A stretch of 34,673 nucleotides of DNA from contig JAAEES010000001.1 of assembly GCA_013415575.1 (NCBI GenBank), positions 1 through 34,673 on the forward strand, read 5' to 3'. This DNA comes from Methanomicrobiales archaeon. Its GTDB lineage: Archaea > Halobacteriota > Methanomicrobia > Methanomicrobiales > Methanospirillaceae. The first letter of the stretch is position 1. Every line of letters starts with the position of its first letter. The notes under the pieces are model-generated. The model ran no database searches, was not told the DNA's origin, and saw only the letters and a list, made by a program, of their open reading frames with translations. A program made the position numbers and the translations under genes. This document shows positions 7,817-16,081 of this stretch, one piece after another.

Positions 7817-9552
7817 ACTTCCACCACCAGGGCCCCGATTTGCTGAGGGATTTTCTCTGACAGTGCCCTGATATCTTCAACAGCGCTGAGTTCCTTCATC
7901 CGGGCGATCTCCGCCTTGAGGGGGACTGACCCGATCTGCTTGAGGGAGACTCCCCGTTCGATAGCATCGGTGATTGCTGTATCGTACGCCTGGATTGCTT
8001 TCAGCATCCAGTACTGCTTGTCGAGGGGGCAGAAGGAATCGGTATCGCTGTAGGCACTCTGCTGCAGGAAATCTTCCCGGATCATCTGTGTCACCTCCAG
8101 AATCGCCTTCTCACTGTCGGGAAGTGCATCCGGCCCGACGAGCTGGACGATCTCCTGGAGCTCCACTTCTTTCTGGAGGAGGTACATCATCCGGTCCCGC
8201 AGGTCCTTCCAGTCGGATCCCACGTTATCGAGATACCAGCTCCGGAGGCTGTCCAGGTAGAGGGAATAGCTCTTGATCCAGTTAACCGAGGGAAAATGCC
8301 GCCGGTAGGCGAGGCTGGTGTCAAGGGCCCAGAATGTTCCGGCAATGCGGAGGGTATTCTGGGTGATCGGCTCAGAAAAGTCACCACCCGGAGGGGATAC
8401 GGCCCCGACAATGGTCACGGATCCTGTCCGGTCGTCAGGTCCCAGGCAGGTCACCCGTCCTGCGCGTTCATAGAACGCTGCCAGACGGGTAGCAAGATAG
8501 GCGGGATATCCCTCCTCGCCCGGCATCTCCTCGAGCCTGCCGGAAACCTCCCGCAGCGCTTCACCCCACCGGGAGGTTGAATCGGCCATGAGGGCAACGT
8601 CATAGCCCATGTCACGGTAATACTCCGCTATAGTGATGCCGGTATAGATGGATGCTTCACGGGCAGCAACAGGCATGTTTGACGTGTTGGCGATCAGGAT
8701 GGTCCGTTCGATCAGGGGAAGACCAGTCCTCGGGTCCACCAGCTCCGGAAATTCCGAGAGGACATCGGTCATCTCGTTCCCCCGTTCCCCACAGCCGATA
8801 TAGACAATGATCTGGGCATCGGCCCATTTGGCAAGCGTTTGTTCTGCCACAGTCTTGCCGGTCCCGAATCCGCCAGGGATCATGGCTGTGCCTCCCTTGG
8901 TGAGAGGAAAGAGGCTGTCAAAGATCCGCTGGCCGGTGATGAGGGGGATGGTCGGGTCCAGTTTCTTCCGGTAAGGTCTCCCTTTCCTGACAGGCCATTT
9001 CTGCAGCATGATGATTGGAATGTTTCCATCAAGAGTGCAGACTGGTTCAGTGAGGGAATATGCTCCGGATTCGATTGCGGTAATTGTTCCGGATACTCCG
9101 GGTGGAACGAGAATGGTGTGCCGGATATGGAATTCCTTAACCTCTCCTATGACACTTCCTCCGGAAACACGATCCCCCTTCTTCGCAGTTGCCAGGAATT
9201 CCCATCGTCGGGAAAGATCGATTCCCGGGACGGCCAGGCCCCGTGAGATGAAACTCCCGCTCTGCTCCACCAGGAGGGGGAGAGGCCGCTGCACTCCGTC
9301 ATAAATAGAGGAGATGAGACCGGGGCCAAGATCGACTGAGAGGGGCTGCCCCGTGTTCTCTACCGGCTCGCCGATGGAGAGGCCGGTGGTGTCTTCATAA
9401 ACCTGAATGACCGCCTCCTCCCGGTCAAGCCTGATGATCTCGCCCGGGAGTTCTTCGTCCCCCACCTTCACCACATCATACATTTTTGAGCCCCGCATCC
9501 CTTCAGCGATCACCACCGGGCCGGAGATACGGGAGATATGACCATGTATCAT
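7813..9552 (-). CDS. atpA: A-type ATP synthase subunit A (catalytic)
   Basis: This 579-aa protein is the catalytic subunit of the A1 head. The Walker A loop is G227-G-F-G-T-G-K-T234, preceded by the beta barrel and the long non-homologous insertion (about residues 110-190) that marks A/V-type subunit A. The sequence [12 protein letters not shown] contains the catalytic glutamate region. The P-loop reads GGFGTGKT, while the second copy in this window has the more common GPFGAGKT. It follows atpF by 2 bp and overlaps atpB by 4 bp. Confidence 0.96.
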   Translation of the reverse strand: MIHGHISRISGPVVIAEGMRGSKMYDVVKVGDEELPGEIIRLDREEAVIQVYEDTTGLSIGEPVENTGQPLSVDLGPGLISSIYDGVQRPLPLLVEQSGSFISRGLAVPGIDLSRRWEFLATAKKGDRVSGGSVIGEVKEFHIRHTILVPPGVSGTITAIESGAYSLTEPVCTLDGNIPIIMLQKWPVRKGRPYRKKLDPTIPLITGQRIFDSLFPLTKGGTAMIPGGFGTGKTVAEQTLAKWADAQIIVYIGCGERGNEMTDVLSEFPELVDPRTGLPLIERTILIANTSNMPVAAREASIYTGITIAEYYRDMGYDVALMADSTSRWGEALREVSGRLEEMPGEEGYPAYLATRLAAFYERAGRVTCLGPDDRTGSVTIVGAVSPPGGDFSEPITQNTLRIAGTFWALDTSLAYRRHFPSVNWIKSYSLYLDSLRSWYLDNVGSDWKDLRDRMMYLLQKEVELQEIVQLVGPDALPDSEKAILEVTQMIREDFLQQSAYSDTDSFCPLDKQYWMLKAIQAYDTAITDAIERGVSLKQIGSVPLKAEIARMKELSAVEDIRALSEKIPQQIGALVVEV

Positions 9553-9554
9553 CG

Positions 9555-9875
9555 TTACCGCCTCACCACAATGTTGTACCCGATTGCCCGCTGCAGGAGC
9601 CGCTCGATATAACTCATACCGCCGCCACCCCTCTTGCGGACTGGGATGGGTATGATAATCGGCCGGTAGGTCTTTTCAATTTTCGCCAAGATCTTATCAT
9701 CGAGCACCTGCATGTAGTCCTCGTTCAATGCCACGATTCCGGTATCGTCCCTGAGCAGGAGCTCCGGGATGATCTTCTTCGCCTCATCCATACTCCTCAC
9801 CTCTATGACATCCACACCGGCCAGCCTGAAGCCGGCAGCGGTATCGGGATCGGTCACCACCGAAAATTTATACAT
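9555..9875 (-). CDS. atpF: A-type ATP synthase subunit F
   Basis: This 106-aa protein is the small Rossmann-like subunit that binds the central stalk. It starts [11 protein letters not shown] and contains the expected alternating strands and helices, ending in a basic segment. A longer frame runs to 9932, but the ATG at 9875 matches where family members begin and has GGGAG upstream. It overlaps the atpC stop by 8 bp and precedes atpA by 2 bp. The second ATPase operon in this window has no F gene. Confidence 0.92.
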   Translation of the reverse strand: MYKFSVVTDPDTAAGFRLAGVDVIEVRSMDEAKKIIPELLLRDDTGIVALNEDYMQVLDDKILAKIEKTYRPIIIPIPVRKRGGGGMSYIERLLQRAIGYNIVVRR

Positions 9876-10917
9876 GGAATAACTCCCGCTCAAGATCCTC
9901 ATCCGATACTCCCGCATACTTGCACCGGGCAATGATGCGGAGGTTTATCACTTCACCATACTTGGCCCACAGATAGCCGATCACCACACCGATGTCCAGG
10001 GGGTCTCCCCGAAATAAGCGCATTCCTTTCCTCATGAGATAGAGGTCAAGCTCCTTCTCGATGATGGAGATCGTACCCGGACTATACGCCACGGGGGGGA
10101 GGCCCTGGAGAAAATAGTACGGGGTCCCGTCAAGAACAGATACTGCCTCTTCAGGAGAACGCATCGAGGCCATTGCGATGAACTTTTCCCGATCGATGTG
10201 GCCTCCCCCTTCGAGGAAGAGGCTCATCGCAGGCTCGGTCTCGAGGTTATCCCGGATAATTCTCAGCACGTTTTTAATGTTCATCGTGTCGATCTCGGCC
10301 CGGATCAGGTGCCTGATGATCCGATTCTCGGAGCCCCTTCCCTGCACCGCTGCCAGTGCATTCTGGTAGTGGAACAGGTCGAGGGCATATTCGAGGGTGA
10401 CAAGTTCGCGTGATTCAGCCCACTCATCGACTGATTCGGTGAGGGGAATGGCATACGGTATGTTCCAGGTAGCCATCAGATCGATGATGCTCCGCACATC
10501 AGGCTGCTTGAGAAGTTCTGTCAGGGTCGCATCATCAAGCACTCCTGCAGGCACCAGGCATTCAAAGATCTCATCATGGGAAGCATGGATGTTTTTCCCC
10601 CGGAGGATGGTCTTGATGTTCTGGACATCCCAGCGGGAGAGGAAGATCCGGATATAGCCTTCTGCCCGCGTCCCCCGGACGAGATCAGAGATGTTCTGGT
10701 AGGTCCTGATGAGGTTCTTCCGGAGGGCAAAGTCAACAGCAGCAATGCCGGTGTGGATCACACTGGCTTCCTCTATCTCCCGTTTATAGGGGGTATTTTC
10801 CAGTTCTGAGAGAACAGAAGGCAGATCCTGCCTGATGAGCAGCGTATCGTATGATTTTTTATCCAGAAGTACGCTGTGCATCCCCCGTACCCGGGCATTA
10901 ACATACCCGTAGTCCAT
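9868..10917 (-). CDS. atpC: A-type ATP synthase subunit C (stalk adaptor)
   Basis: This protein of about 349 aa is the funnel-shaped adaptor that joins the central stalk to the proteolipid ring (vATP-synt_AC39 family). Sequence such as Y-G-Y-V-N-A-R-V-R-G-M near the start and the helical repeats that follow fit the family, and the length is usual (about 350 aa). Start choice: GTG 10926, ATG 10923 and ATG 10917 are all in frame; AGGTGA is spaced five bases from the ATG at 10917, so I prefer that one. It follows atpE, whose stop codon lies within the same short overlap region. Confidence 0.93.
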   Translation of the reverse strand: MDYGYVNARVRGMHSVLLDKKSYDTLLIRQDLPSVLSELENTPYKREIEEASVIHTGIAAVDFALRKNLIRTYQNISDLVRGTRAEGYIRIFLSRWDVQNIKTILRGKNIHASHDEIFECLVPAGVLDDATLTELLKQPDVRSIIDLMATWNIPYAIPLTESVDEWAESRELVTLEYALDLFHYQNALAAVQGRGSENRIIRHLIRAEIDTMNIKNVLRIIRDNLETEPAMSLFLEGGGHIDREKFIAMASMRSPEEAVSVLDGTPYYFLQGLPPVAYSPGTISIIEKELDLYLMRKGMRLFRGDPLDIGVVIGYLWAKYGEVINLRIIARCKYAGVSDEDLERELFHV

Positions 10918-10922
10918 CACCA

Positions 10923-11504
10923 TCACCTGAAAAGAAGAGAATATATCTCTTTTTTCAATGCCTCCTTTGCATTTTCAAACCTCGTTTCCAGGGTGTTGTC
11001 GATTGTGATGCTGTCATCCCCGCTCCGGACAATAAGACCCCCGAGGCATGTGAGATCGGGCACAATGACCAGCCTGGTGCCGGTCTTTCCGGAAGATGCG
11101 GTACAGAGAGGCGCGTCCTTCGGATCGAGATGAACTACTGCCTCACTGGCAGGAATACCTTCCAGGGATTCATCAAGCAGGTGCGAAAAGCTTGTCGGAT
11201 ACCGGGGGTCCATCCGGCAGGAATCAAGGCGTTTTTCTGCCTCTGCAAACGCTTCCCGGTAGATTCTTTCCTTTTCGACAATGAGATCGGCCTTCAATTC
11301 TTCGGAAAGAAGGTACAGGGATCGGTTCCTCTCAATCTTCACGCTGCTCTCCGCTTCCGCGAGCAGCCTCTTGTTAATCGCCTCTGCCTCACGCTGTGCA
11401 TCTGTTATGACAGATTCGGCAGCTCTCCTGGCACTCTCCAGGATTGACTGTACCTTTTCCTGGGCACTGAGCTCCATGGACTGGAGCAGTTCATTGTACG
11501 CCAT
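10923..11504 (-). CDS. atpE: A-type ATP synthase subunit E (peripheral stalk)
   Basis: This 193-aa protein is one half of the peripheral stalk that holds the head against rotation. It has a long charged N-terminal helix (about residues 1-95, rich in A, E, R and K) expected to pair with subunit H, and a globular C-terminal domain ending in the G-G-L-I-V-R-S-G-D family segment. It is separated from atpK by about 100 bp without an obvious gene, the second-largest gap in the operon, and is followed immediately by atpC. Confidence 0.94.
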   Translation of the reverse strand: MAYNELLQSMELSAQEKVQSILESARRAAESVITDAQREAEAINKRLLAEAESSVKIERNRSLYLLSEELKADLIVEKERIYREAFAEAEKRLDSCRMDPRYPTSFSHLLDESLEGIPASEAVVHLDPKDAPLCTASSGKTGTRLVIVPDLTCLGGLIVRSGDDSITIDNTLETRFENAKEALKKEIYSLLFR

Positions 11505-11606
11505 CGTCTCTCAGCCTGTCCCGCCTCCGGATAATGGGGACTGCCCGTTACAGACTCTTCCCGGAAACAGGACTCATGTTCGATAGGTGATCTCTGCACT
11601 CACACG

Positions 11607-11855
11607 TCACAGCATGATGATAATCATTGAAGCGACCACAAAACCGAGGATGACCAGGGTTTCCGGTATTGCTTCCAGGACGATAATTGATCCCGCAGTC
11701 TCGGGTTTTTCGGCAATGGTCCCCGCACCTGCGGCACCAATACGGTTTTGAGCCCATGCCGTCCCGATTGCTCCTGCTGCAAACGCGATTGCAGCGCCGA
11801 TTGGCTTTTCCCAACCGGCCATCACGATTTCGGTTGCTGTTGCGGCGTCAGCCAT
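11607..11855 (-). CDS. atpK: A-type ATP synthase subunit K (proteolipid, single hairpin)
   Basis: This 82-aa protein is the membrane-ring subunit with two transmembrane helices (about residues 15-36 and 56-80). The ion-binding carboxylate is E65 in A-I-P-E-T, followed by T66. Counted back from the loop, Q36 falls where Na+-binding c subunits carry the helix-1 glutamine, so Na+ binding is possible, although methanogen rings can be permissive for both ions. It has its own likely promoter (see 11891-11901) and a GGAGAT ribosome binding site, which fits the many copies needed per complex. Confidence 0.94.
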   Translation of the reverse strand: MADAATATEIVMAGWEKPIGAAIAFAAGAIGTAWAQNRIGAAGAGTIAEKPETAGSIIVLEAIPETLVILGFVVASMIIIML

Positions 11856-11890
11856 ACATTCATCTCCGATATGTGATAGAATAAAGGTTA

Positions 11891-11901
11891 TATTATTTAA
11901 A
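11891..11901 (-). promoter_or_regulatory. putative internal promoter upstream of atpK
   Basis: The 127-bp gap between atpI and atpK is strongly AT-rich and on the minus strand contains TTTAAATAATA about 36-46 bp before the atpK ATG. This spacing would give a transcription start near 11870 and a short leader holding the ribosome binding site. It would let the proteolipid and downstream genes be made in excess of atpH and atpI. Confidence 0.45.
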
Positions 11902-11982
11902 GTACATAGCTTTACGACATGGCATCTCCTCGAAAAATCCTTTATTTAGTATAATTCTCTTAATATACAGTTAAAAATTATA

Positions 11983-13902
11983 TCAGGTTTCTTTCTCTCT
12001 GCCGAACGGGCGATAGAGCTCGCCACCCCCTTCATAGAATTTTGAATAAAATTCCACGAGGTGCAGTCGCATTGAGTGAATACTCGGACTGAACATGCCG
12101 AGGATTATATTGAGGGAATGAAGAAGCACGGCGATGAGCACCCCGACAGCGACGATCCCGACCGCTCCTGCAAGTTCATTGGCGACCAGAGCGAGGATTA
12201 CCGATGCCATTCCAAGGGCCATGATCCTGGCATAGGAGAGAATGTTCCCCATGGTCCCCGCAATCTCTATTGCACCCCGGACACCGCCTCCATACAGCAG
12301 GACCGGCAATGCTGCAATGATGACGAAAATGCCTGCGAGCAGGAATGCCCCCGGAATGAGCTCTGCAAATACGAGAACCAGCAGAATAATGCCGATAATC
12401 ATTGCGAGCATCCCGCATTTCTCGCAGAAATGCTTTTTACTCTTCCGGTAGTAAGCGTTGAGCATTCCAATGCCCAGGCCAATCGATACATGGAGGATAC
12501 CAAGCACGATGGAAAAAATAAGCAGCGGTATCATGGCTTCGATCCTGTTCAGGGTCACCCCCCCGATGGTTACCGGGTGCAGCCATCCCATTTCTTCTCC
12601 AAAATTCCCAAAGAATTCCCCGTAGAGGAACCCGAAAAAAATGGTGGATATTGAAGAGATGATCAGGATATTCATCAGCTGCTTGAGCCATTCGAGTTTT
12701 TTGAAATAGAGTTTCATAACGATGGCAAAGCCAAGGATACACAACCCGTACCCGATGTCTCCGACGATGACTCCAAAAAAGATGGGGAAGAATATCGCGA
12801 TGAACGGACTTGGATCGATCTCCATGTATTTCGGCGGGGTTATCAGGCGGTTAAAAAATTCAAACGGGCGCACCCATCGCGGATTGTCATAGAATGCAGG
12901 GGCATACTCCATCTCTTCGGAAGGAACATCCATCTCGGTCATGACCACCCGGCCCCCGAACGTCTCTTTCATGGCCGCCTTCGTCCTCTTCAGGTATTTT
13001 CTGGGTACCCACCCCCTGACCAGGATTGTGTTATCTGACTGGCCGAAGTGTGCAAAAGCCTGCAATTCTTTCTCCCTATCCTCAAGGATCCGCTGGAAGA
13101 CTGACAATTTTTGATAGAACACGGAGGAGAGACTGGCAAGGTCCTGGTCAATTGTTGCCATCTCTTCATCGATTTCGAGTTTTTTTCTTCCGATAAGTGC
13201 GATGGCCTTGGGGAGCGGCATATTTGCATAGTCTTCCGGGATCCTTACCTCATTGACATTCTGCGAGAAGAGAAACGAATGGACCTGTTCTGAAAATTTC
13301 TTATTGAAGACCGTGATCACGGCGGTGGTCTGCTCATCGAGATCCGCGGCAATGAATTCAAACTGGTTCCTGGTGATATTCTTCAGCACGGAACGGATGG
13401 GCTCAAGGACATCCCTGAACTCCTTCTGGATCAGCAGAACGGTCACTTCAAAGCCTTCCAGGAGAGGGATCTGGCTCTCCAGGGGCTGAATTTTTTCGAT
13501 GATTTTCTCGTACCGCTCAAGAGCTGTTTTCGACAGCTCAAGATCACCCTTCCTTCCGGCCAGAGCCCGTGTCCGGCTTTCAAGCTCCCCGATCTCACTG
13601 GAAATGACTGATATCAGTTCTGTCGCGCTCTTCAGGTGGAGTTCCTGATAGATGCGATCCTGCTCCTGCCGGTTTTCAGGCATCCTGGGAAGGATCTGGT
13701 AAATGCCGTTAATTTTAACCAGGAGAAGAGTGAGGTCAACCTGGGTCGTAGACTCCATCGGACGGAAGACCTCATTGAGCTGAGGAAAGCTCTCAGTGGC
13801 ATCCTGGAGATGAACCGTCCCTTCCTGGTAGAGGACGTCGATGATCTCCTGATAATCATTCTTTGGTCCCACCACGAGGACATTTGTCATTCTCTGGAGC
13901 AT
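11983..13902 (-). CDS. atpI: A-type ATP synthase subunit I (a-like, membrane stator)
   Basis: This 639-aa protein is the stator that forms the ion half-channels next to the proteolipid ring. The N-terminal half (to about residue 350) is soluble and mostly helical, and binds the peripheral stalks; the C-terminal half has about seven to eight membrane segments. The segment containing Y-A-R-I-M-A-L-G-M-A holds the conserved arginine that faces the ring glutamate. It lies 11 bp after atpH. The ATG at 13902 is taken; an in-frame ATG at 13890 is the alternative. Confidence 0.95.
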   Translation of the reverse strand: MLQRMTNVLVVGPKNDYQEIIDVLYQEGTVHLQDATESFPQLNEVFRPMESTTQVDLTLLLVKINGIYQILPRMPENRQEQDRIYQELHLKSATELISVISSEIGELESRTRALAGRKGDLELSKTALERYEKIIEKIQPLESQIPLLEGFEVTVLLIQKEFRDVLEPIRSVLKNITRNQFEFIAADLDEQTTAVITVFNKKFSEQVHSFLFSQNVNEVRIPEDYANMPLPKAIALIGRKKLEIDEEMATIDQDLASLSSVFYQKLSVFQRILEDREKELQAFAHFGQSDNTILVRGWVPRKYLKRTKAAMKETFGGRVVMTEMDVPSEEMEYAPAFYDNPRWVRPFEFFNRLITPPKYMEIDPSPFIAIFFPIFFGVIVGDIGYGLCILGFAIVMKLYFKKLEWLKQLMNILIISSISTIFFGFLYGEFFGNFGEEMGWLHPVTIGGVTLNRIEAMIPLLIFSIVLGILHVSIGLGIGMLNAYYRKSKKHFCEKCGMLAMIIGIILLVLVFAELIPGAFLLAGIFVIIAALPVLLYGGGVRGAIEIAGTMGNILSYARIMALGMASVILALVANELAGAVGIVAVGVLIAVLLHSLNIILGMFSPSIHSMRLHLVEFYSKFYEGGGELYRPFGREKET

Positions 13903-13913
13903 ACTCTCTTAAC

Positions 13914-14234
13914 CTACGGAAATGCCACCCGTTCCAGAATTTTTTCTGCTGCAGCTGCAATCCGGCCTTCACCATTCTCCAGAATCCGCGTTCTCTCTCC
14001 TGCAGCCCGTTCCCTGATCTGTTTAAGATCCTCTGAAATCTGCGCCATTCCCTCATCCCGTCGTTTCACAGCCTGTCGGGATCCATCCTCCCGTGCCCGG
14101 ACGAGGGTCTGTTCTGCCGCCGTTTTCGCTTGACTGATGATCTGTTCTGCTTCCTTCCTGGCCTTTTCTTCTTTTTCCTTCAGCTCGAGCTCCTTGGTTC
14201 TGACCTGTTCGAGGAGCGAGGTATCACCGGTCAT
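13914..14234 (-). CDS. atpH: A-type ATP synthase subunit H (peripheral stalk coiled coil)
   Basis: This 106-aa protein is almost entirely a charged helix rich in E, K, R, A and Q, as expected for subunit H, which pairs with subunit E in the peripheral stalks. The ATG at 14234 is preceded by a consensus AGGAGG ribosome binding site. It begins the recognised part of the operon in the archaeal order H-I-K-E-C-F-A-B-D. A possible 53-aa leader ORF ends 11 bp upstream. The second ATPase operon has no H gene. Confidence 0.92.
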   Translation of the reverse strand: MTGDTSLLEQVRTKELELKEKEEKARKEAEQIISQAKTAAEQTLVRAREDGSRQAVKRRDEGMAQISEDLKQIRERAAGERTRILENGEGRIAAAAEKILERVAFP

Positions 14235-14245
14235 GGGTCCTCCTG

Positions 14246-14407
14246 TTATAACCCGTGCCTGTGTTTGAGGAGTGCCGAGACTCCGAACTGGGGGGGTGCA
14301 GAATCTATTCTGCTGCCCTGAGTTCTTGCAGCTGCTATGCGCTCTTCGCAGCGCCGTAAAGCCGCCATTTTCAATTTCTCTATCATTTCCGTATTGGAAA
14401 GATTCAT
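14246..14407 (-). CDS. possible 53-aa leader protein upstream of atpH
   Basis: An open frame from ATG 14407 to TAA 14246 sits between the promoter and atpH. The product is highly charged and helical in its first half, beginning M-N-L-S-N-T-E-M-I-E-K-L-K-M, and contains C-E-E-R-I-A-A-A-R. The stop is followed directly by the AGGAGG that serves atpH. A shorter start at 14386 is possible. I know of no family. It could be a real first gene of the operon, a regulatory leader peptide, or chance. A homologue at the same place in related genomes would decide. Confidence 0.4.
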   Translation of the reverse strand: MNLSNTEMIEKLKMAALRRCEERIAAARTQGSRIDSAPPQFGVSALLKHRHGL

Positions 14408-14457
14408 ACGAGTCCCGGCGATCCCTTCAGACAGGATCGGTGAGTCCCTTGCCCTGT

Positions 14458-14469
14458 GAGTATATATAG
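14458..14469 (-). promoter_or_regulatory. putative TATA box of the A-type ATP synthase operon
   Basis: CTATATATACTC on the minus strand is the clearest TATA-like element upstream of atpH. It predicts a start near 14440, about 33 bp before the 53-aa leader ORF and 205 bp before atpH. On the plus strand it is not well placed for the stress protein gene, which has its own element at 14510. Confidence 0.5.
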
Positions 14470-14509
14470 ATTTCGACGAAGCCCCTCCGGAATGGTAAAG
14501 AAATTAACT

Positions 14510-14519
14510 CTTATAAAAA
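14510..14519 (+). promoter_or_regulatory. putative TATA box of the universal stress protein gene
   Basis: CTTATAAAAA lies in an AT-rich stretch about 90 bp before the ATG at 14609 and suggests a start of transcription near 14545. The two divergent promoters, this one and that of the ATP synthase operon, are about 50 bp apart. Confidence 0.5.
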
Positions 14520-14608
14520 TCAATACTGTTTCCGACACTGGTACTACCCGGAAAACTCCAATGGTTTTAAGAGCTGTCCGGGTATTTCAGCTACAGGAGT
14601 GGTCGGGG

Positions 14609-15529
14609 ATGTTTCAAAAAGTATTATTCGCGACTGATTTTTCAGAATATGCAAAAAAAGCTCTCGATTGTATTGCAGGTTTTCCGAATACCAGGGAGAT
14701 ACTCCTGCTCCATATTCTCGATGAGGCAAGATCTCCGTGGGGAGGGGAGATACATGAAACCCTTACCCCGTATGAAAGGAATTCTCTCAGGGAGGAAAAG
14801 CATCACCTTGAAAAACTGGTAAAAAACCTCAAAGTGACCGTAGAAGTACGAGCATCGTCCGATATTGCCGGGGAAATACTCGAAACCGCAGAAGAGAGAG
14901 AAGTCTCCCTCATCGTTGTGGGTGCCCGGGGAAAGAGCGTTGTCGATGGCATCCTTCTTGGCAGCGTATCGATGGCAATCATCCGCCGGAGTACCCTGAA
15001 TGTCCTGGTCATGCGCCACAAAGTGACCGAAGGGCTCTCGGGAAAGACGTATGAACTGTTATGCCCGATGATACTCTCCCGGATTCTTTGCCCGATTGAT
15101 TTTTCACCCCCTTCCGACCGTGCGATAGACCTTCTTCGTTCAACAGAGGGGATTGGCGAGGTCATCCTCCTGAACGTAGTCTCCCGTGGCGAAACGGTAG
15201 CTGATATCGAGAAGGCAATCGGGGAAGCAGAGCGTCAGTTCGAGGCAATTGGCAGGACGCTCACCGGACAGGGCATCAGGGTCAGGACGATGGTACGGAC
15301 AGGGGACCCCGGGTCGGAAATCATCAAAGTGGCCGAGGAAGAGGATGTATCGGTCATCTGGATCAGCTCACTTGGAAAAGGGTGGTTCCGGGAACTGGTA
15401 CTCGGGAGTACCGCTCATACCGTCGCCATGAATGCCAAACAACCGGTTATCATTATCCGCACTTCCAGGCCGGAGAGAACGGATCAGGCGATATCTGAGA
15501 GCATCATATCCGGGCATCACGGTGCTTGA
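14609..15529 (+). CDS. tandem universal stress protein (two UspA domains)
   Basis: This 306-aa protein has two UspA domains in a row. Domain 1 starts K-V-L-F-A-T-D-F-S-E and carries the full nucleotide-binding motif G105-x2-G108-x9-G118-S119. Domain 2 starts I-L-C-P-I-D-F-S and has the same motif with serine in place of the first glycine, so its ATP binding may be weaker. I start at ATG 14609 because the UspA fold begins there and GGGG/AGGAG lies upstream; the in-frame extension to 14456 is unlike the family. It sits alone between the two ATPase operons. Its role there is unknown; UspA proteins respond to energy or stress conditions. Confidence 0.9.
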   Translation: MFQKVLFATDFSEYAKKALDCIAGFPNTREILLLHILDEARSPWGGEIHETLTPYERNSLREEKHHLEKLVKNLKVTVEVRASSDIAGEILETAEEREVSLIVVGARGKSVVDGILLGSVSMAIIRRSTLNVLVMRHKVTEGLSGKTYELLCPMILSRILCPIDFSPPSDRAIDLLRSTEGIGEVILLNVVSRGETVADIEKAIGEAERQFEAIGRTLTGQGIRVRTMVRTGDPGSEIIKVAEEEDVSVIWISSLGKGWFRELVLGSTAHTVAMNAKQPVIIIRTSRPERTDQAISESIISGHHGA

Positions 15530-15575
15530 GCAGGGGTAAAGGGTCCATTCAAAAATATTCACATCTATACCAGAA

Positions 15576-15600
15576 CCGATTTTTTACCCGGAAAAATGAG
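15576..15600. terminator. putative bidirectional T-rich termination region
   Basis: The gap between the convergent stress protein gene and atpK2 has a plus-strand T6 run (15580-15585) preceded by CCGA, and on the minus strand CATTTTTCCGG (complement of 15588-15599). Both genes end within about 60 bp of it. Confidence 0.4.
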
Positions 15601-15630
15601 AATATCCCTGGCATATCCAATTCGATAATT

Positions 15631-16068
15631 TCATACCACTGCGAGCCTGCCGAGGACACCCAGGACAAACGCCATCACCAGCAACGCGACGGTTTCGGTC
15701 AAACCAAGGATAATCATAAGATTGCCAAATCCTTTACCCGTCTCTCCCATTGTATCGCTGGCGCAGGCACCGCACTTGCCCTGGAAATATGCAGAAAGAC
15801 CAATGGCCGCGCCGCAGAAGGCGCCGATGCCCCATAAATCGTTGCCCTGTATCGCCAGGTCCACCATCGAATTCATGACGATGAACCCGTAAATCGTCTG
15901 GGTGAGCGGTGCGGCAGCAAATGCAACAAGCATGAAAGCCGCCGGCTTGTTCTGGATGTAATTCTTTTTCCAGGCGCCGATCGCCGCCATTCCGGCAGTG
16001 CCTGAACCCGCGGCAGATCCCAAACCGGCCAAGCCAAGCACCAGGCCCAATCCCAGATCCATGGTCAT
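15631..16068 (-). CDS. atpK: V-type Na+-ATPase-like subunit K (double-hairpin proteolipid)
   Basis: This 145-aa membrane protein has four transmembrane helices, two fused hairpins, as in NtpK of Enterococcus hirae. Only the second hairpin keeps the ion-binding carboxylate, E125 in L-T-E-T-V-A-L-L; the first has glutamine there (P-L-T56-Q57-T). By hand alignment T56, Q57, Q96 (F-Q-G) and E125 fall at the Na+ ligands T64, Q65, Q110 and E139 of NtpK. GGAAG six bases before the ATG at 16068 supports the start. It is the last gene of the second ATPase operon. This ring is unlike the 82-aa proteolipid of the first operon. Confidence 0.9.
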   Translation of the reverse strand: MTMDLGLGLVLGLAGLGSAAGSGTAGMAAIGAWKKNYIQNKPAAFMLVAFAAAPLTQTIYGFIVMNSMVDLAIQGNDLWGIGAFCGAAIGLSAYFQGKCGACASDTMGETGKGFGNLMIILGLTETVALLVMAFVLGVLGRLAVV

Positions 16069-16081
16069 AGTATCTTCCTTT

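Noticed and set aside
12076-12654. 192-codon open frame on the plus strand
   Set aside because: It is antisense to the membrane part of atpI. Its D/N/E/H-rich composition is the mirror of hydrophobic codons.
14456-14608. 51-residue N-terminal extension of the universal stress protein
   Set aside because: The UspA fold begins at 14609 and the extension would contain the predicted promoter of the gene.
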